Assembly (NCBI GenBank): GCA_017619585.1
Contig: JAFZSA010000012.1
Coordinates: 29,198-93,197 of the forward strand
DNA from: Bacteroidaceae bacterium
GTDB lineage: Bacteria; Bacteroidota; Bacteroidia; Bacteroidales; Bacteroidaceae
Reading direction: 5' to 3'
Length of the DNA stretch: 64,000 bases
Shown one piece after another: positions 1 to 9,078 of the stretch. Each line of letters opens with the position of its first letter. Positions within the stretch are counted from its first letter, which is position 1. The translations under genes and the position numbers were made by a program. Under the pieces are notes generated by a model. That model had not been told where the DNA came from. It saw nothing but the letters and a program-made list of their open reading frames with translations, and made no database searches.

Positions 1-269
1 AGCTAGGGGTGGAGGACACTGTTACGTCACCCACCTTTGCTATTGTAAACGAATATGAGGCAGCCAACGGCCGCCCCATATATCATTTTGATTTCTACCG
101 TATAAAGAAGGTCTCTGAGGCCTACGATATGGGATGCGAAGAGTACTTCTACAGTGGCCATCCCTGTTTTATAGAATGGCCTGAACTGATAGAGGAAGTG
201 CTACCCGAGGAGACTGTTAATGTCACCATAGAAGCACTGGCAGACGGAGAAAGGCGATTAGTTTTCTAA
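1..269 (+). CDS. tsaE: TsaE, 3' part (tRNA t6A biosynthesis ATPase)
   Basis: The reading frame is open from the left edge, so the N-terminal part with the Walker A loop lies outside the window. The visible 88 or so residues carry family hallmarks: LGVEDTVTSPTF, the HFDFYRI strand, and FIEWPE near the C-terminus. TsaE is the small ATPase that works with TsaB and TsaD to make N6-threonylcarbamoyladenosine at position 37 of ANN-decoding tRNAs in the cytoplasm. The GTG at position 9 is not a start, because the family motif begins before it. The 3' end overlaps the convergent neighbour by 12 bp. Confidence 0.88.
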   Translation, partial: LGVEDTVTSPTFAIVNEYEAANGRPIYHFDFYRIKKVSEAYDMGCEEYFYSGHPCFIEWPELIEEVLPEETVNVTIEALADGERRLVF

Positions 270-581
270 AGATTCTCCGTACTCCAACTCGCCATCTACC
301 ACCCAACGGAGATCTTCCGGCTCAAAGTCGCCCATCTTCTCCTTCTTGGCTTTCTTGGCTATGTATTCGGCTACGGCATCTATGTCTATATCTACCTCGT
401 CCTGATTGCCTGATTTCTCAAGCAAATCTACGTAATACTCACCTATCACATCCAGAAAGTAGTACAGGTCATCTTCTGTAAACTTCTCTTTTACGTCCTG
501 TGGCAGGTAATTCTTTATAAACTCTACCGTCAAGCGGTCGTCCTCGGCATCGGCCAGGAAGTCGTCTTCAATGTTTCCCAT
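258..581 (-). CDS. Small acidic conserved protein of unknown function
   Basis: This is a 107-residue, very acidic protein, rich in Asp and Glu and Tyr, with no signal peptide or membrane segment, so it is probably cytoplasmic. I recognise no catalytic motif. It resembles the small conserved proteins that sit beside trxA and dnaE in Bacteroidales (inference from context). It lies 12 bp downstream of trxA on the same strand and is probably the last gene of a dnaE-trxA-orf transcript. Its 3' end overlaps convergent tsaE by 12 bp, so the two messages are antisense at their ends. Confidence 0.7.
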   Translation of the reverse strand: MGNIEDDFLADAEDDRLTVEFIKNYLPQDVKEKFTEDDLYYFLDVIGEYYVDLLEKSGNQDEVDIDIDAVAEYIAKKAKKEKMGDFEPEDLRWVVDGELEYGESLEN

Positions 582-593
582 AGCGCAATCTCT

Positions 594-908
594 TTAAAGC
601 ATGTTCTTGAGTTTCTCTTCGAAAGCAGGACGTGCAGCTGCACCAACAATCTTGTCAACTACTTCACCACCCTTGATGAAGAATATTGTCGGAACATTGC
701 GTACGCCAAACTTAACGGCCAAATCCTCGTCTTCTTCTACATCGCACTTGCCAATAATGGCCTGTCCCTCATAATCCTGAGCCAAAGCATCAATGATGGG
801 ACCAACACGCTTGCAAGGGCCACACCAAGTTGCCCAGAAGTCCAATACGATGGGCTTGCCAGTTGCTACAAGCTGTTCATAATTCTCGCTGTTAATAATC
901 TGTGCCAT
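594..908 (-). CDS. trxA: Thioredoxin
   Basis: This 104-residue protein is a complete thioredoxin without a signal peptide. It has the redox motif WCGPC at about residues 28-32, the preceding DFWATWCGPC strand, and the cis-proline segment VRNVPTIFF at about residue 70. It reduces disulfides in cytoplasmic proteins such as ribonucleotide reductase and peroxiredoxins, and is itself recycled by thioredoxin reductase. It lies 34 bp downstream of dnaE on the same strand, and the next gene starts 12 bp further on, so co-transcription is likely. Confidence 0.96.
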   Translation of the reverse strand: MAQIINSENYEQLVATGKPIVLDFWATWCGPCKRVGPIIDALAQDYEGQAIIGKCDVEEDEDLAVKFGVRNVPTIFFIKGGEVVDKIVGAAARPAFEEKLKNML

Positions 909-942
909 ACCAATTATAATTAATAATGTATAGATAATAAAA

Positions 943-3900
943 TTAGTTTATCTTGTACTTTGTCCACTCATTGCCATCCAGAAAATCCATCAGTCCCTTT
1001 GTAACCCTATAACATTTGCTCTTGGATTTCATACGTAGGACAGGCATATTCCCCCCTCCGTAGATATTCCACTTAATTTCTATCTGAGGAGTTTGCTGAT
1101 CCTTATCCTTAGGCTGCTGCATCTGCTGAATATGCTTACTCAGTTCGGCCATAGCATTGCCGTCCAGTTTATTGGAGTCAAAAGATATAGTGATACTCTG
1201 TACGAGTTGATCCTTCACATCAGGCAAGAACTGCACCTTTCCAATCTTCAGTTCCAGAATATCCTTATTATACTGACGAGGCTGAACACGACCTGTAATA
1301 TACACCAGATTCCCCTCCTGAGAAAGATAGCCACGCCACTGTGCCCAATCATTTCCGAACAAGGCGATCTCTGCTGGTCCTGTATAATCCTCTACCATAA
1401 CAATGCCATAAGGCTGATTCGTCTTGGTAATTCCCTGACGCTTCAGTCCTGTCACAATGCCTCCCAGGCTCACATCGGAATTTGCGAATGGGGTAAGGTC
1501 GTTCATCTGGTCCATGTGGAGGTTGCAGATGCCATTCAATATTACACCGTATTCATCAAGAGGATGGGCTGAAAGATAGATACCAACCAGTTCACGTTCT
1601 TTATTGAGACGTTCTAAATCATTCCATCGCTCCGTTGCAGGAATGGGTGGAAGATGTTTGTCTATAGCCTCCATGCCGAAGAGCGAGAACTGTGCCTCCA
1701 TTTTTGCTTGCTGATATTGGGTTCCGTATCTGGTGAGCGAATCCACAAAGATTTCCCCTTTTGCATTGGGAGCAATAAACTGTTCTCTGCTTATCTGATC
1801 AGAGAAAGCATCGAAAGCACCGCTCAGAGCCAGGCATTCTATACCACTCTTCTTGACAGCAGGGATAGAGACACGCTCTACAAAATCAAACACGTCCTTA
1901 TAACGTCCGTTCTGTTCGCGCTCTGAGATGATGGCAGCAGCAGCAGCCTCTCCCAAGCCCTTTATGCCGTTCAGGCCAAAACGGATCTGTTGCTTGTCAT
2001 TAACACCGAAATTAACATGCGACTCATTGATATCCGGTCCCAGAACCTCTATCTTCAGGTTGCGGCATTCATCCAGCAATTTGGTGATTTCCTTTATATC
2101 GTCCTTTCTACGGGTAAGCAAAGCGGCCATGAACTCCGCAGGATAATGGGCCTTTAGGTAAGCAGTCTGGTATGCCACCCATGAGTAGCAGGCCGCATGA
2201 GATTTATTGAAGGCGTAGGAAGCAAACTTCTCCCAGTCGCCCCAAATCTTATCCAATATATTGGGGTCATATCCACGTTCCTTACCTCCATTGATGAAGA
2301 GAGGCTTCATCTCATCAACAATAGCCTTTTTCTTCTTACCCATAGCCTTACGGAGAGCATCACTCTGACCTCGGGTAAAGCCAGCCAGCAGACGACTCAG
2401 CAACATCACCTGCTCCTGATAGACGGTAATGCCATACGTATCCTTCAGGTATTTCTCCATCACAGGGATATCATAGGTAATCTCCTCCTGTCCGTTCTTA
2501 CGTCTGATGAACGAGGGGATATAGTCCATAGGTCCAGGTCTGTAGAGGGCATTCATGGCAATAAGATCCTCAAAGACCGTTGGCTTCAGTTCCTTCAGGT
2601 ATTTCTGCATACCTGCCGACTCAAACTGGAAGGTTCCTACTGTAAGTCCCTTCTGATACAGTTGATACGTCAGCTCATCATCTATGGGAATGTGGTCAAG
2701 GTCTATATCCACACCATGAGCCTCTTTGATAACTCGACAGGCCTCCTTCAACTCGGACAGGGTCTTCAGACCCAAGAAGTCCATCTTTATAAGACCTGTA
2801 CTCTCAATAACATGGCCGTCGTACTGGGTAACGGCTGTCTTGCGGTCAGGGAAGTCCGGGTCATCAGCTGTTGAGATAGGTACATGATCTGAAATCGGGT
2901 CACGGCAGATGATAAATCCACAGGCATGAATACCCGTTCCTCTAATCTGCCCTTCCAACTGCTGGGCATATTTGATGGTATCCGCTTCGCGATAATCAGG
3001 CGAGAACTGAGCCGACTGCAACTCTGGCGTACAGGAGATGGCATTCTTCAGATTCATTTTCATGCCATCAGGCAAACGGTCAGGTATAGCCTTACAAAGG
3101 GCATTACTCCTATCCAATGGCAGGTCTTCCACTCTGGCCACATCCTTGATACTGTTCTTGGTAGCCATGGTGCCGTAGGTGATAATATGGGCACAGTTCT
3201 CATGCCCGTACTTATCCATTACCCATTGCAGCACCTTACCACGACCATCATCCTCGAAGTCGGTATCGATATCAGGCAAAGAGATACGGTCGGGGTTTAG
3301 GAAACGCTCAAACAGGAGGTCGTATTTCAGAGGATCCAACTTGGTGATTCCCAAGCAATAGGCTACCACACTACCAGCAGCAGAGCCACGACCGGGTCCT
3401 ACCCATACATCCAGATCCTTACGTGCCGAATTGATAAAGTCCTGTACGATAAGGAAGTAACCAGGGAAACCCATCGTCTTCATGATGTGCAGCTCGAACC
3501 TTATACGATCGTCCACCTCTTTATCTAACGGCTCTCCATATATCCTGCGTGCACCTTCATAAGCCAGTTTCCCCAAGAAATCGGCCTCAAACTTGATTCT
3601 GTAAATCTTGTCATAGCCACCGAGTTTCTTTATCTTCTTCTCGCCTTCCTCCTTAGGAAGCGGATTCTCGCCGTTCTCATCGCTTGTGAATTCGCGGAAG
3701 AGGTCTTCCTCTGTATATTTCTGTCTCCATTGCTCCTCTGTTCCAAATTCCTCAGGAATGGGGAAGAAAGGCATGATGGGGTCCGACTCCAAATTGTATG
3801 TCTCAACCTTATCCAGAATCTCCACCGTATTGCTGAGTGCCTCCGGGATGTCTGCAAAGAGGTCGTTCATTTCCTCCTTTGTCTTGAACCATTCCTGCTT

Positions 3901-4680
3901 GGTATAAAGCATGTGAGGCTCAGAAATCTTCTTGCCCGTGGACAGACACAGCAAGCGCTCATGAGCATCTGCATCGGCCTCATTAACAAAGTGACTATCG
4001 TTGGTGCAGACCAGTTTGATATTCAGCTCACGAGCAATTTTTATCAGCTCCGCATTTGATATCTGCTGCAAAGGGAACGTTTCCCTATTGGCATTCACAT
4101 TAGGATCCTTCACCTCATGGCGTTGCAGCTCCAGATAATAATCATCCCCAAAGACATCCTTAAACCACTGGGCCGACTGGCGGGCGCCCTCCAAATCTCC
4201 GTTCAGGATTTTAGACGGAACCTCTCCGGCAATACAGGCAGAACAGCAAATAACATCCTCATGAAAGAGTTTCAAGTCATCATGGTCTGTTCTGGGACGT
4301 CCATAGAAACCATCCACCCAAGCGCGCGAAACCAGTTTAATCAGATTCCTGTACCCATTCAAGTTCTTTGCCAACAGAATCAAATGATTACCGCTACGGT
4401 CTATACTGGGATTAGTCTGGTCTTCCTTCCGGCGTCGGGCTACATAGACCTCACAACCGAAGATTGGCTTAAAGGGTTCAAGACCATCTTTTTTTCTACC
4501 CTTATTAACAGAATTACAATAATCAAAGAAGTCTTTTATACCAAACATATTACCATGATCGGTAAGCGCCATGCCACGCATTCCATCCCCTACAGCCTTG
4601 TCCACCATCTTAGAGATAGAGGCCTGTCCGTCGAGCAAAGAATACTGAGAATGAACGTGTAAATGTATAAAATCTTCCAT
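943..4680 (-). CDS. dnaE: DNA polymerase III alpha subunit
   Basis: This is a replicative polymerase of DnaE type, 1245 residues from the chosen start. The N-terminal PHP domain begins with MEDFIHLHVHSQYSLLDG. GPGRGSAAGS and the catalytic PDIDTDF motif mark the palm, followed by the fingers, a helix-hairpin-helix region and a C-terminal OB domain near residue 1000. It copies the chromosome as part of the holoenzyme. An upstream ATG at 4743 would extend the protein by 21 residues, but that extension lies upstream of a good promoter (box at 4708-4715), so I reject it. ATG 4692 is a possible alternative. It is divergent from psd and probably leads a dnaE-trxA-orf operon. Confidence 0.96.
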   Translation of the reverse strand: MEDFIHLHVHSQYSLLDGQASISKMVDKAVGDGMRGMALTDHGNMFGIKDFFDYCNSVNKGRKKDGLEPFKPIFGCEVYVARRRKEDQTNPSIDRSGNHLILLAKNLNGYRNLIKLVSRAWVDGFYGRPRTDHDDLKLFHEDVICCSACIAGEVPSKILNGDLEGARQSAQWFKDVFGDDYYLELQRHEVKDPNVNANRETFPLQQISNAELIKIARELNIKLVCTNDSHFVNEADADAHERLLCLSTGKKISEPHMLYTKQEWFKTKEEMNDLFADIPEALSNTVEILDKVETYNLESDPIMPFFPIPEEFGTEEQWRQKYTEEDLFREFTSDENGENPLPKEEGEKKIKKLGGYDKIYRIKFEADFLGKLAYEGARRIYGEPLDKEVDDRIRFELHIMKTMGFPGYFLIVQDFINSARKDLDVWVGPGRGSAAGSVVAYCLGITKLDPLKYDLLFERFLNPDRISLPDIDTDFEDDGRGKVLQWVMDKYGHENCAHIITYGTMATKNSIKDVARVEDLPLDRSNALCKAIPDRLPDGMKMNLKNAISCTPELQSAQFSPDYREADTIKYAQQLEGQIRGTGIHACGFIICRDPISDHVPISTADDPDFPDRKTAVTQYDGHVIESTGLIKMDFLGLKTLSELKEACRVIKEAHGVDIDLDHIPIDDELTYQLYQKGLTVGTFQFESAGMQKYLKELKPTVFEDLIAMNALYRPGPMDYIPSFIRRKNGQEEITYDIPVMEKYLKDTYGITVYQEQVMLLSRLLAGFTRGQSDALRKAMGKKKKAIVDEMKPLFINGGKERGYDPNILDKIWGDWEKFASYAFNKSHAACYSWVAYQTAYLKAHYPAEFMAALLTRRKDDIKEITKLLDECRNLKIEVLGPDINESHVNFGVNDKQQIRFGLNGIKGLGEAAAAAIISEREQNGRYKDVFDFVERVSIPAVKKSGIECLALSGAFDAFSDQISREQFIAPNAKGEIFVDSLTRYGTQYQQAKMEAQFSLFGMEAIDKHLPPIPATERWNDLERLNKERELVGIYLSAHPLDEYGVILNGICNLHMDQMNDLTPFANSDVSLGGIVTGLKRQGITKTNQPYGIVMVEDYTGPAEIALFGNDWAQWRGYLSQEGNLVYITGRVQPRQYNKDILELKIGKVQFLPDVKDQLVQSITISFDSNKLDGNAMAELSKHIQQMQQPKDKDQQTPQIEIKWNIYGGGNMPVLRMKSKSKCYRVTKGLMDFLDGNEWTKYKIN

Positions 4681-4707
4681 CTTATCTGTCATGTGCCAAT
4701 AATTGTA

Positions 4708-4737
4708 CAAATATAGTGTTTTTTCACGGAACGCAAA
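4708..4737 (-). promoter_or_regulatory. dnaE promoter
   Basis: On the minus strand TTTG (4734-4737) is followed after 18 bp by TATATTTG (4708-4715), matching the Bacteroidota -33/-7 consensus. Transcription would start near 4700, which gives dnaE a leader of about 20 nt to ATG 4680. Confidence 0.7.
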
Positions 4738-4787
4738 GAGCAACGCCCCCTTTTGTTGAAGAAAAGCCCAAAATTACCCCAAAAGTT

Positions 4788-4818
4788 TTTGATAAATAAC
4801 AAAATTGCCCTATCTTTG
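4788..4818 (+). promoter_or_regulatory. psd promoter
   Basis: TTTG (4788-4791), a 19-bp spacer and TATCTTTG (4811-4818) match the Bacteroidota consensus. The start codon of psd is 21 bp downstream of the box. The promoter is back to back with that of dnaE. Confidence 0.75.
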
Positions 4819-4839
4819 TATCCAAAGTAAACAATCCCT

Positions 4840-5556
4840 ATGGGAAAAAGACTAAAGAAATTAAAGAGGATTAAGAAGATTAGGCTACATCACGAAGGCA
4901 CCCGTACCTTGGTGTTAGGTGCTATTTTCTTGTTAGCTGCCAACGCTTTGTTGCACTTCTGTATCCCCAATCAATTCCCATTCTACGTCTTTGCAGGAGT
5001 AAGCATCTGCGTCTATTTGATCCTGGCCAATTTCTTCCAGTGTCCTATACGTTGTTTCGAGGGCGACACAGACGGGTTGGTTATTGCCCCCGCAGATGGA
5101 AAGGTGGTAGTTGTGGAAGAAGTTGAAGAAACTGAGTATTTCCACGACAAGCGCATCATGGTAAGTATCTTCATGAGTTTGCTGAATGTACATGCCAACT
5201 GGATTCCCGTTGACGGCACCATCAAGATGGTAAGACACCACGATGGCAATTTCTTTAAAGCATGGCTTCCCAAAGCCAGCGAAGAGAACGAACGCTGTAC
5301 CGTAGTGATTTCAACAGCCGACGGAACAGAAATCCTGGCTCGCCAGATAGCAGGTGCCATGGCAAGAAGAATCGTCACCTACCCCCACGAGGGAGATGCC
5401 TGCTTCGTAGACGAACATCTGGGATTCATAAAATTCGGTTCACGCGTGGATCTTTTCCTGCCCTTAGGAACAGAAGTATGCGTAAAACTTAACGACAGAA
5501 CGGTAGGCAACGAGACCATTATAGCCCACCTTAAACCTCAGAAAGAGGAAGAATAA
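4840..5556 (+). CDS. psd: Phosphatidylserine decarboxylase (short form)
   Basis: This 238-residue protein belongs to the short Psd type. It has a basic N-terminus followed by two closely spaced hydrophobic segments (about residues 25-65). The C-terminal self-cleavage site lies in [13 protein letters not shown] near residue 200: family members cut between Gly and Ser to generate the pyruvoyl cofactor. The HANWIPVDG and GFIKFGSR regions are typical. The enzyme decarboxylates phosphatidylserine to phosphatidylethanolamine at the inner membrane. Its stop lies 5 bp before pssA, which makes its substrate, so the two form a compact operon driven by the promoter at 4788-4818. Confidence 0.95.
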   Translation: MGKRLKKLKRIKKIRLHHEGTRTLVLGAIFLLAANALLHFCIPNQFPFYVFAGVSICVYLILANFFQCPIRCFEGDTDGLVIAPADGKVVVVEEVEETEYFHDKRIMVSIFMSLLNVHANWIPVDGTIKMVRHHDGNFFKAWLPKASEENERCTVVISTADGTEILARQIAGAMARRIVTYPHEGDACFVDEHLGFIKFGSRVDLFLPLGTEVCVKLNDRTVGNETIIAHLKPQKEEE

Positions 5557-5561
5557 TCATC

Positions 5562-6284
5562 ATGGCAAACTTTATTATTAAAAATACGCCCAACACCATT
5601 ACCTGTTGTAATCTGATGAGCGGTTGTATCGCCACAGGATGCGCCTTTCACGGTCATTTCTTCTGGGCAGTTATCTGGATTGTTATTGGCGCAGTCTTTG
5701 ATTTCTTCGATGGCATGTCTGCCAGAGCACTTGGTGTTTCCTCCCCTATTGGAAAAGAACTGGATTCACTGGCAGACATCGTTACCTTTGGCGTAGCTCC
5801 CAGTGCAATATTATTCTGCCTGTTCCGTCAGGTTCACTACCCGGAAATTCTTATACCCCTAAAGGATTTTATCCCCTATACCGCTTTTATTATGGCAGCC
5901 TTTTCAGCCCTGCGTTTGGCCAAATTCAATCTGGACGAACGCCAGAGCACCCAGTTCATAGGCCTTCCCACCCCCGCCAATGCATTATTCTGGGGCTCTT
6001 TGGTATTGGGGCAACACGCATTCCTGGTATCACAGAAGTTCAATGCCGTGTTCCTTTTCCTCTTCATGCTGCTTTTCTGCATGCTGCTGGTTAGCGAGGT
6101 ACCAATGCTTGCCCTCAAGTTCAAGGACCTCAGTTGGGAGAAGAACAAGGTTAAGTTCATCTTCATTTTTGGATGTCTTCCCTGCTTCTTGCTGGGAGCC
6201 AGTTGTTTTGCCGCCATCATCCTCTGGTATGTAGCATTGTCTATCATCACAGATGTTATGGCAAGACGTAGCCAAAACCTTTAA
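5562..6284 (+). CDS. pssA: Phosphatidylserine synthase
   Basis: This 240-residue polytopic membrane protein has a complete CDP-alcohol phosphotransferase signature beginning near residue 50: DG-x2-AR-x8-G-x3-D-x3-D, seen as DGMSAR followed by GKELDSLAD. It joins CDP-diacylglycerol and serine to give phosphatidylserine, which the upstream psd product then decarboxylates. Most of the protein is hydrophobic helices with a conserved RLAKFNLD segment after the catalytic helix. It is translated 5 bp after psd. Confidence 0.95.
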   Translation: MANFIIKNTPNTITCCNLMSGCIATGCAFHGHFFWAVIWIVIGAVFDFFDGMSARALGVSSPIGKELDSLADIVTFGVAPSAILFCLFRQVHYPEILIPLKDFIPYTAFIMAAFSALRLAKFNLDERQSTQFIGLPTPANALFWGSLVLGQHAFLVSQKFNAVFLFLFMLLFCMLLVSEVPMLALKFKDLSWEKNKVKFIFIFGCLPCFLLGASCFAAIILWYVALSIITDVMARRSQNL

Positions 6285-6314
6285 AATACAAAGAAGTCCT
6301 TTTTTGTCCGACTA

Positions 6315-6409
6315 GGGCGGACCGCCAGTCCGTCCCTTACGAACTCAGAGTCCGTAAGGTGCGGACTCTCGTTAAAACCATTATGCCGTTTCACGGAAAG
6401 AGAAACGGC
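6315..6409. repeat. Nested inverted repeats after pssA
   Basis: Four inverted repeats overlap in this intergenic stretch: GGGCGGAC (6315-6322) with GTCCGTCC (6328-6335); CCTTACG with CGTAAGG (about 6335-6359); GAGTCCG (6348-6354) with CGGACTC (6362-6368); and GCCGTTT (6385-6391) with AAACGGC (6403-6409). The second and third share bases and exclude each other. None is followed by a clear T-run, so this is not a standard terminator, although one could act that way for psd-pssA. Confidence 0.55.
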
Positions 6410-6504
6410 CTTTCACTATCAGCAATACGGCCTTTCGCTAAGGGCGTTTGATATATACCCTAGCTTTTTTCCTCTTTTCATTCTTCATTTTTCACTTTTC
6501 TTCG

Positions 6505-6512
6505 TATCTTTG
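6505..6512 (+). promoter_or_regulatory. Promoter box of the DUF4886 gene
   Basis: TATCTTTG fits the Bacteroidota -7 consensus and lies 21 bp before the ATG at 6534. No TTTG is visible at the -33 position, where the sequence is T-rich. Confidence 0.55.
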
Positions 6513-6533
6513 TGCCACCAAACAAAATAAAGG

Positions 6534-7994
6534 ATGAAACGTTATATTATCTTATTGATTGCTGCCCTGTCAGTACTCTATGCCAAAGCGCAGGAGGAAA
6601 TAATAACAGAGCCTGCAAGAAAAGATACCATCAGACTACTGACGATTGGAAACAGTTTCTCTCAGGATGCAGTGGAGCAATACCTGTACGAGCTGGCAAA
6701 AGAGGCTGGCGTACATATGATAATAGGCAACGCCTACAAGGGCGGACAGAGTTTGGAGCAACATTGGACGGACCTCACCCAAGAGCATGACGTATATGAA
6801 TACCGTAAGGTGGTAAACGGTGTCCGCCACAATATGCCGCATGCTTTACTGAACCCTATCATCACAGATGAACCATGGGACTTCATCAGCTTTCAGCAAG
6901 CCAGCCACTATAGCGGACTTACAACAACGTACGAGCCATACCTGTCACAACTGGTTCAGTTCACAGACAGCGTAAAAACCAGTCAGGATGTACGATATGG
7001 ATGGCACATGACATGGGCTTACTCCAAGGATTCCAACCACAATGGGTTTGCCAACTACAACCGCAGCCAGGAGACCATGTACGACAGCATACGCTATGCA
7101 GTACAGTGGACACAGATTCTGCATCCCGAATTCTCGTTCAACGTACCAAGCGGTACAGCCATCCAGAATGCACGTACCACCTATCTGGGCGACAACATGA
7201 ACCGCGACGGATACCATTTGGACTTGAAATTTGGCAGATATACAGCCGCCTGCACATGGTTGGAGGTGCTGACGGGCATCTCGCCTGTAGGACTGAACTT
7301 CAGGCCTGAAGGGGTGGACATTGCAGCGGCTCACGCCTGTCAGGTAGCAGCACATGCAGCCGTACAGAATCCCTTTGAGGTGACAGACCTGAGCACAGAA
7401 GGCTTCAATGCAAGAAATGACATCACTCCAACAGGACTTGTAAAGTTCAACTTCGGAGAGAAACCAGATACTGACCCCAATTGGAATAGCATCACCCCAC
7501 AGATGCGTACCTTTACATGGATTACGGACACCAATGGCAATGTTACAGGCATAACACTGACCAGTCAGAACGCTTTCATAGGCACAAACACAAACGGTCC
7601 AAGCTATACCACCACCAACATGCTGATGCCCAGTACCGTCTCCCAGTCATGTATGTGGGGATTTGCTGCAGACAGCTTCGGAAGTCAGAAGCCCAAGAGT
7701 TCTTGTACAATTACCTTGGGACACATGAACCCCGATCTGAAATACGATTTTATATTCTTTGCATCACGCCAGGATTGCCAGGATTGGCGCGAGACAGCAT
7801 TCACGCTGAAAGGCGATAAAATTTACACGGATAAAGTTGAAGCAGCCAACAATGTCAGCCATACAGCCCAGATAAAAAATGTACAACCTACGGCAGATGG
7901 AAGAATCATTATCAACGTGGCGCCAGGTGAGAGAAATAATAACAAGAACAAGTTCTACTATCTTAATGCAATGATTGTAAAAGCCCACAGATGA
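6534..7994 (+). CDS. Secreted DUF4886 (SGNH-like) protein
   Basis: This 486-residue protein starts with a signal peptide ending ALSVLYAKAQ. The mature N-terminal domain (about residues 30-285) carries LLTIGNSFSQDA, the DUF4886 signature that resembles the nucleophile block of SGNH hydrolases, and NRDGYHLD, which could supply the Asp-His pair. The C-terminal part (about 300-486) looks like a beta-rich accessory domain. Family members are thought to be secreted esterase-like enzymes of Bacteroidota, often linked to carbohydrate degradation; the substrate here is unknown. It stands alone between pssA and an unrelated small gene and has its own promoter box. Confidence 0.8.
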   Translation: MKRYIILLIAALSVLYAKAQEEIITEPARKDTIRLLTIGNSFSQDAVEQYLYELAKEAGVHMIIGNAYKGGQSLEQHWTDLTQEHDVYEYRKVVNGVRHNMPHALLNPIITDEPWDFISFQQASHYSGLTTTYEPYLSQLVQFTDSVKTSQDVRYGWHMTWAYSKDSNHNGFANYNRSQETMYDSIRYAVQWTQILHPEFSFNVPSGTAIQNARTTYLGDNMNRDGYHLDLKFGRYTAACTWLEVLTGISPVGLNFRPEGVDIAAAHACQVAAHAAVQNPFEVTDLSTEGFNARNDITPTGLVKFNFGEKPDTDPNWNSITPQMRTFTWITDTNGNVTGITLTSQNAFIGTNTNGPSYTTTNMLMPSTVSQSCMWGFAADSFGSQKPKSSCTITLGHMNPDLKYDFIFFASRQDCQDWRETAFTLKGDKIYTDKVEAANNVSHTAQIKNVQPTADGRIIINVAPGERNNNKNKFYYLNAMIVKAHR

Positions 7995-8036
7995 GAAAAC
8001 TTGAACTTTGAAACTTGAATTTTGAATTAATAACAT

Positions 8037-8522
8037 ATGGAACAACAGAAACAAATACAGATACAGTTCAGACTAGTTGACGTACAAGAATTGCAGTTTG
8101 TAAACTTATCAAAGCAATGGCCTGAGGGCGAACTTCAGGTAAACAACCAATTACAGTTCAACTGCGACACAGAAAAAAGACTGGTAAGATGCGTCACAAA
8201 CTTTGAATACAAGAAGAATGACATAACACAGCTGATTCTGGGTGTCCAGACCGTATTTGAGTTTGCACGCGAAGGATGGAGTGCCATGTACGATCTGAAT
8301 GGCGACCAATGGATACTGCCCGTAGGACTGGTTCAGCACATTGCCGATATGACCATCGGCGCAGCACGAGGAATTCTGGCTATCCGAAGCGAAGAAGCAG
8401 GATTACCCAAGCAGATTCTGCCCCTTATTAACCCAGGTCAGATACTACAAAACAATATCAGTTTTAAGCGTATGCAGCAGGGGAAAACTGTTCCTATTGG
8501 CAATTCGGGAGGAAATGCATAA
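8037..8522 (+). CDS. Conserved hypothetical protein, 161 aa
   Basis: I do not recognise this family with certainty. The protein is 161 residues, has no signal peptide or membrane segment, and begins with a Gln-rich beta-strand pattern (QIQIQFRLVDVQELQFVNL). The alternating hydrophobic pattern and length recall SecB-like chaperone folds, but that is a weak impression. It lies 42 bp downstream of the DUF4886 gene and may be read through from it. The intervening DNA is an AT-rich repeat of the TTGAATTTTGAA type, seen elsewhere in the window. Confidence 0.6.
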   Translation: MEQQKQIQIQFRLVDVQELQFVNLSKQWPEGELQVNNQLQFNCDTEKRLVRCVTNFEYKKNDITQLILGVQTVFEFAREGWSAMYDLNGDQWILPVGLVQHIADMTIGAARGILAIRSEEAGLPKQILPLINPGQILQNNISFKRMQQGKTVPIGNSGGNA

Positions 8523-8530
8523 AAAGAACT

Positions 8531-8565
8531 TTTGCAAGCATCCGTCTATAGAATATATATATTTG
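8531..8565 (+). promoter_or_regulatory. Promoter of a possible small RNA
   Basis: TTTG (8531-8534) and TATATTTG (8558-8565) are 23 bp apart, slightly long for the consensus. No gene of usable length follows before the terminator at 8658-8688. Confidence 0.4.
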
Positions 8566-8572
8566 TCGAAAT

Positions 8573-8688
8573 AATTTTCCCATTGCAGAATATAACCATA
8601 CATTTGCCATGTGCAAACAAGCGATGCATGACCATAGCTAGAAAAATCTAATGGCGAGGGCTGTAAGTGATTACAGCCCTTTTATTTT
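8573..8688 (+). ncRNA. Candidate small RNA of about 115 nt
   Basis: A promoter-like pair at 8531-8565 and a strong intrinsic terminator at 8658-8688 bracket a 115-nt stretch that has no convincing protein-coding frame, only a 10-codon one starting near 8609. It lies in a 364-bp gap between the 161-residue protein and tRNA-Arg. I see no similarity to tmRNA, 6S, RNase P RNA or SRP RNA. It could instead be the long 3' untranslated region of the upstream gene. Confidence 0.35.
8658..8688 (+). terminator. Intrinsic terminator
   Basis: GGGCTGTAA and TTACAGCCC form a perfect 9-bp stem with a GTGA loop, followed by TTTTATTTT. It ends either the 8037-8522 transcript or the candidate small RNA. Confidence 0.85.
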
Positions 8689-8839
8689 GCTATTATTGTA
8701 TCGCTTGTAAATATTATCAGACAATATTCGCATATTCAACAGAACAAATCCCATCTTAATGCTTTCATGCTATTTTCACGAAACTTTAAGGCAATCACCC
8801 CGAAATTACCCCATCTCGGCATAAAAAAGAATGATTTCC

Positions 8840-8870
8840 TTTGTTCTGCGCTCGATTTTTCGTAATTTTG
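8840..8870 (+). promoter_or_regulatory. tRNA-Arg promoter
   Basis: TTTG (8840-8843), a 19-bp spacer and TAATTTTG (8863-8870) match the Bacteroidota consensus; the mature tRNA begins 17 nt after the box. Confidence 0.75.
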
Positions 8871-8886
8871 CATCCGCAAGAGAAAA

Positions 8887-8958
8887 GCCCCTGTAGTTCA
8901 ATGGATAGAACAACGGTTTCCTAAACCGTCGATCCGGGTTCGATTCCCGGCGGGGGTA
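8887..8958 (+). tRNA. tRNA-Arg(CCT)
   Basis: A complete cloverleaf is visible. The acceptor GCCCCTG pairs with CGGGGGT, the anticodon stem ACGGT pairs with ACCGT around the loop TTCCTAA, and the T arm is CCGGG-TTCGATT-CCCGG. Anticodon CCT reads AGG arginine codons. The discriminator base is A, and CCA is not encoded. Confidence 0.95.
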
Positions 8959-9078
8959 CCTTAACTGGTGAGAGCAAAAACTGCGTGAGCAGGTTCGACC
9001 GTTGGACAATATTGAGAAAGTTAAGGGTAAGGTAAAAAGACTAAGTGGAAATTTAAGAATCAAAAATAAGAGATAACA

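Noticed and set aside
4681..4743. N-terminal extension of DnaE by 21 residues
   Set aside because: The promoter box at 4708-4715 lies inside the extension, and the family begins at MEDFIHLHVHSQYS.
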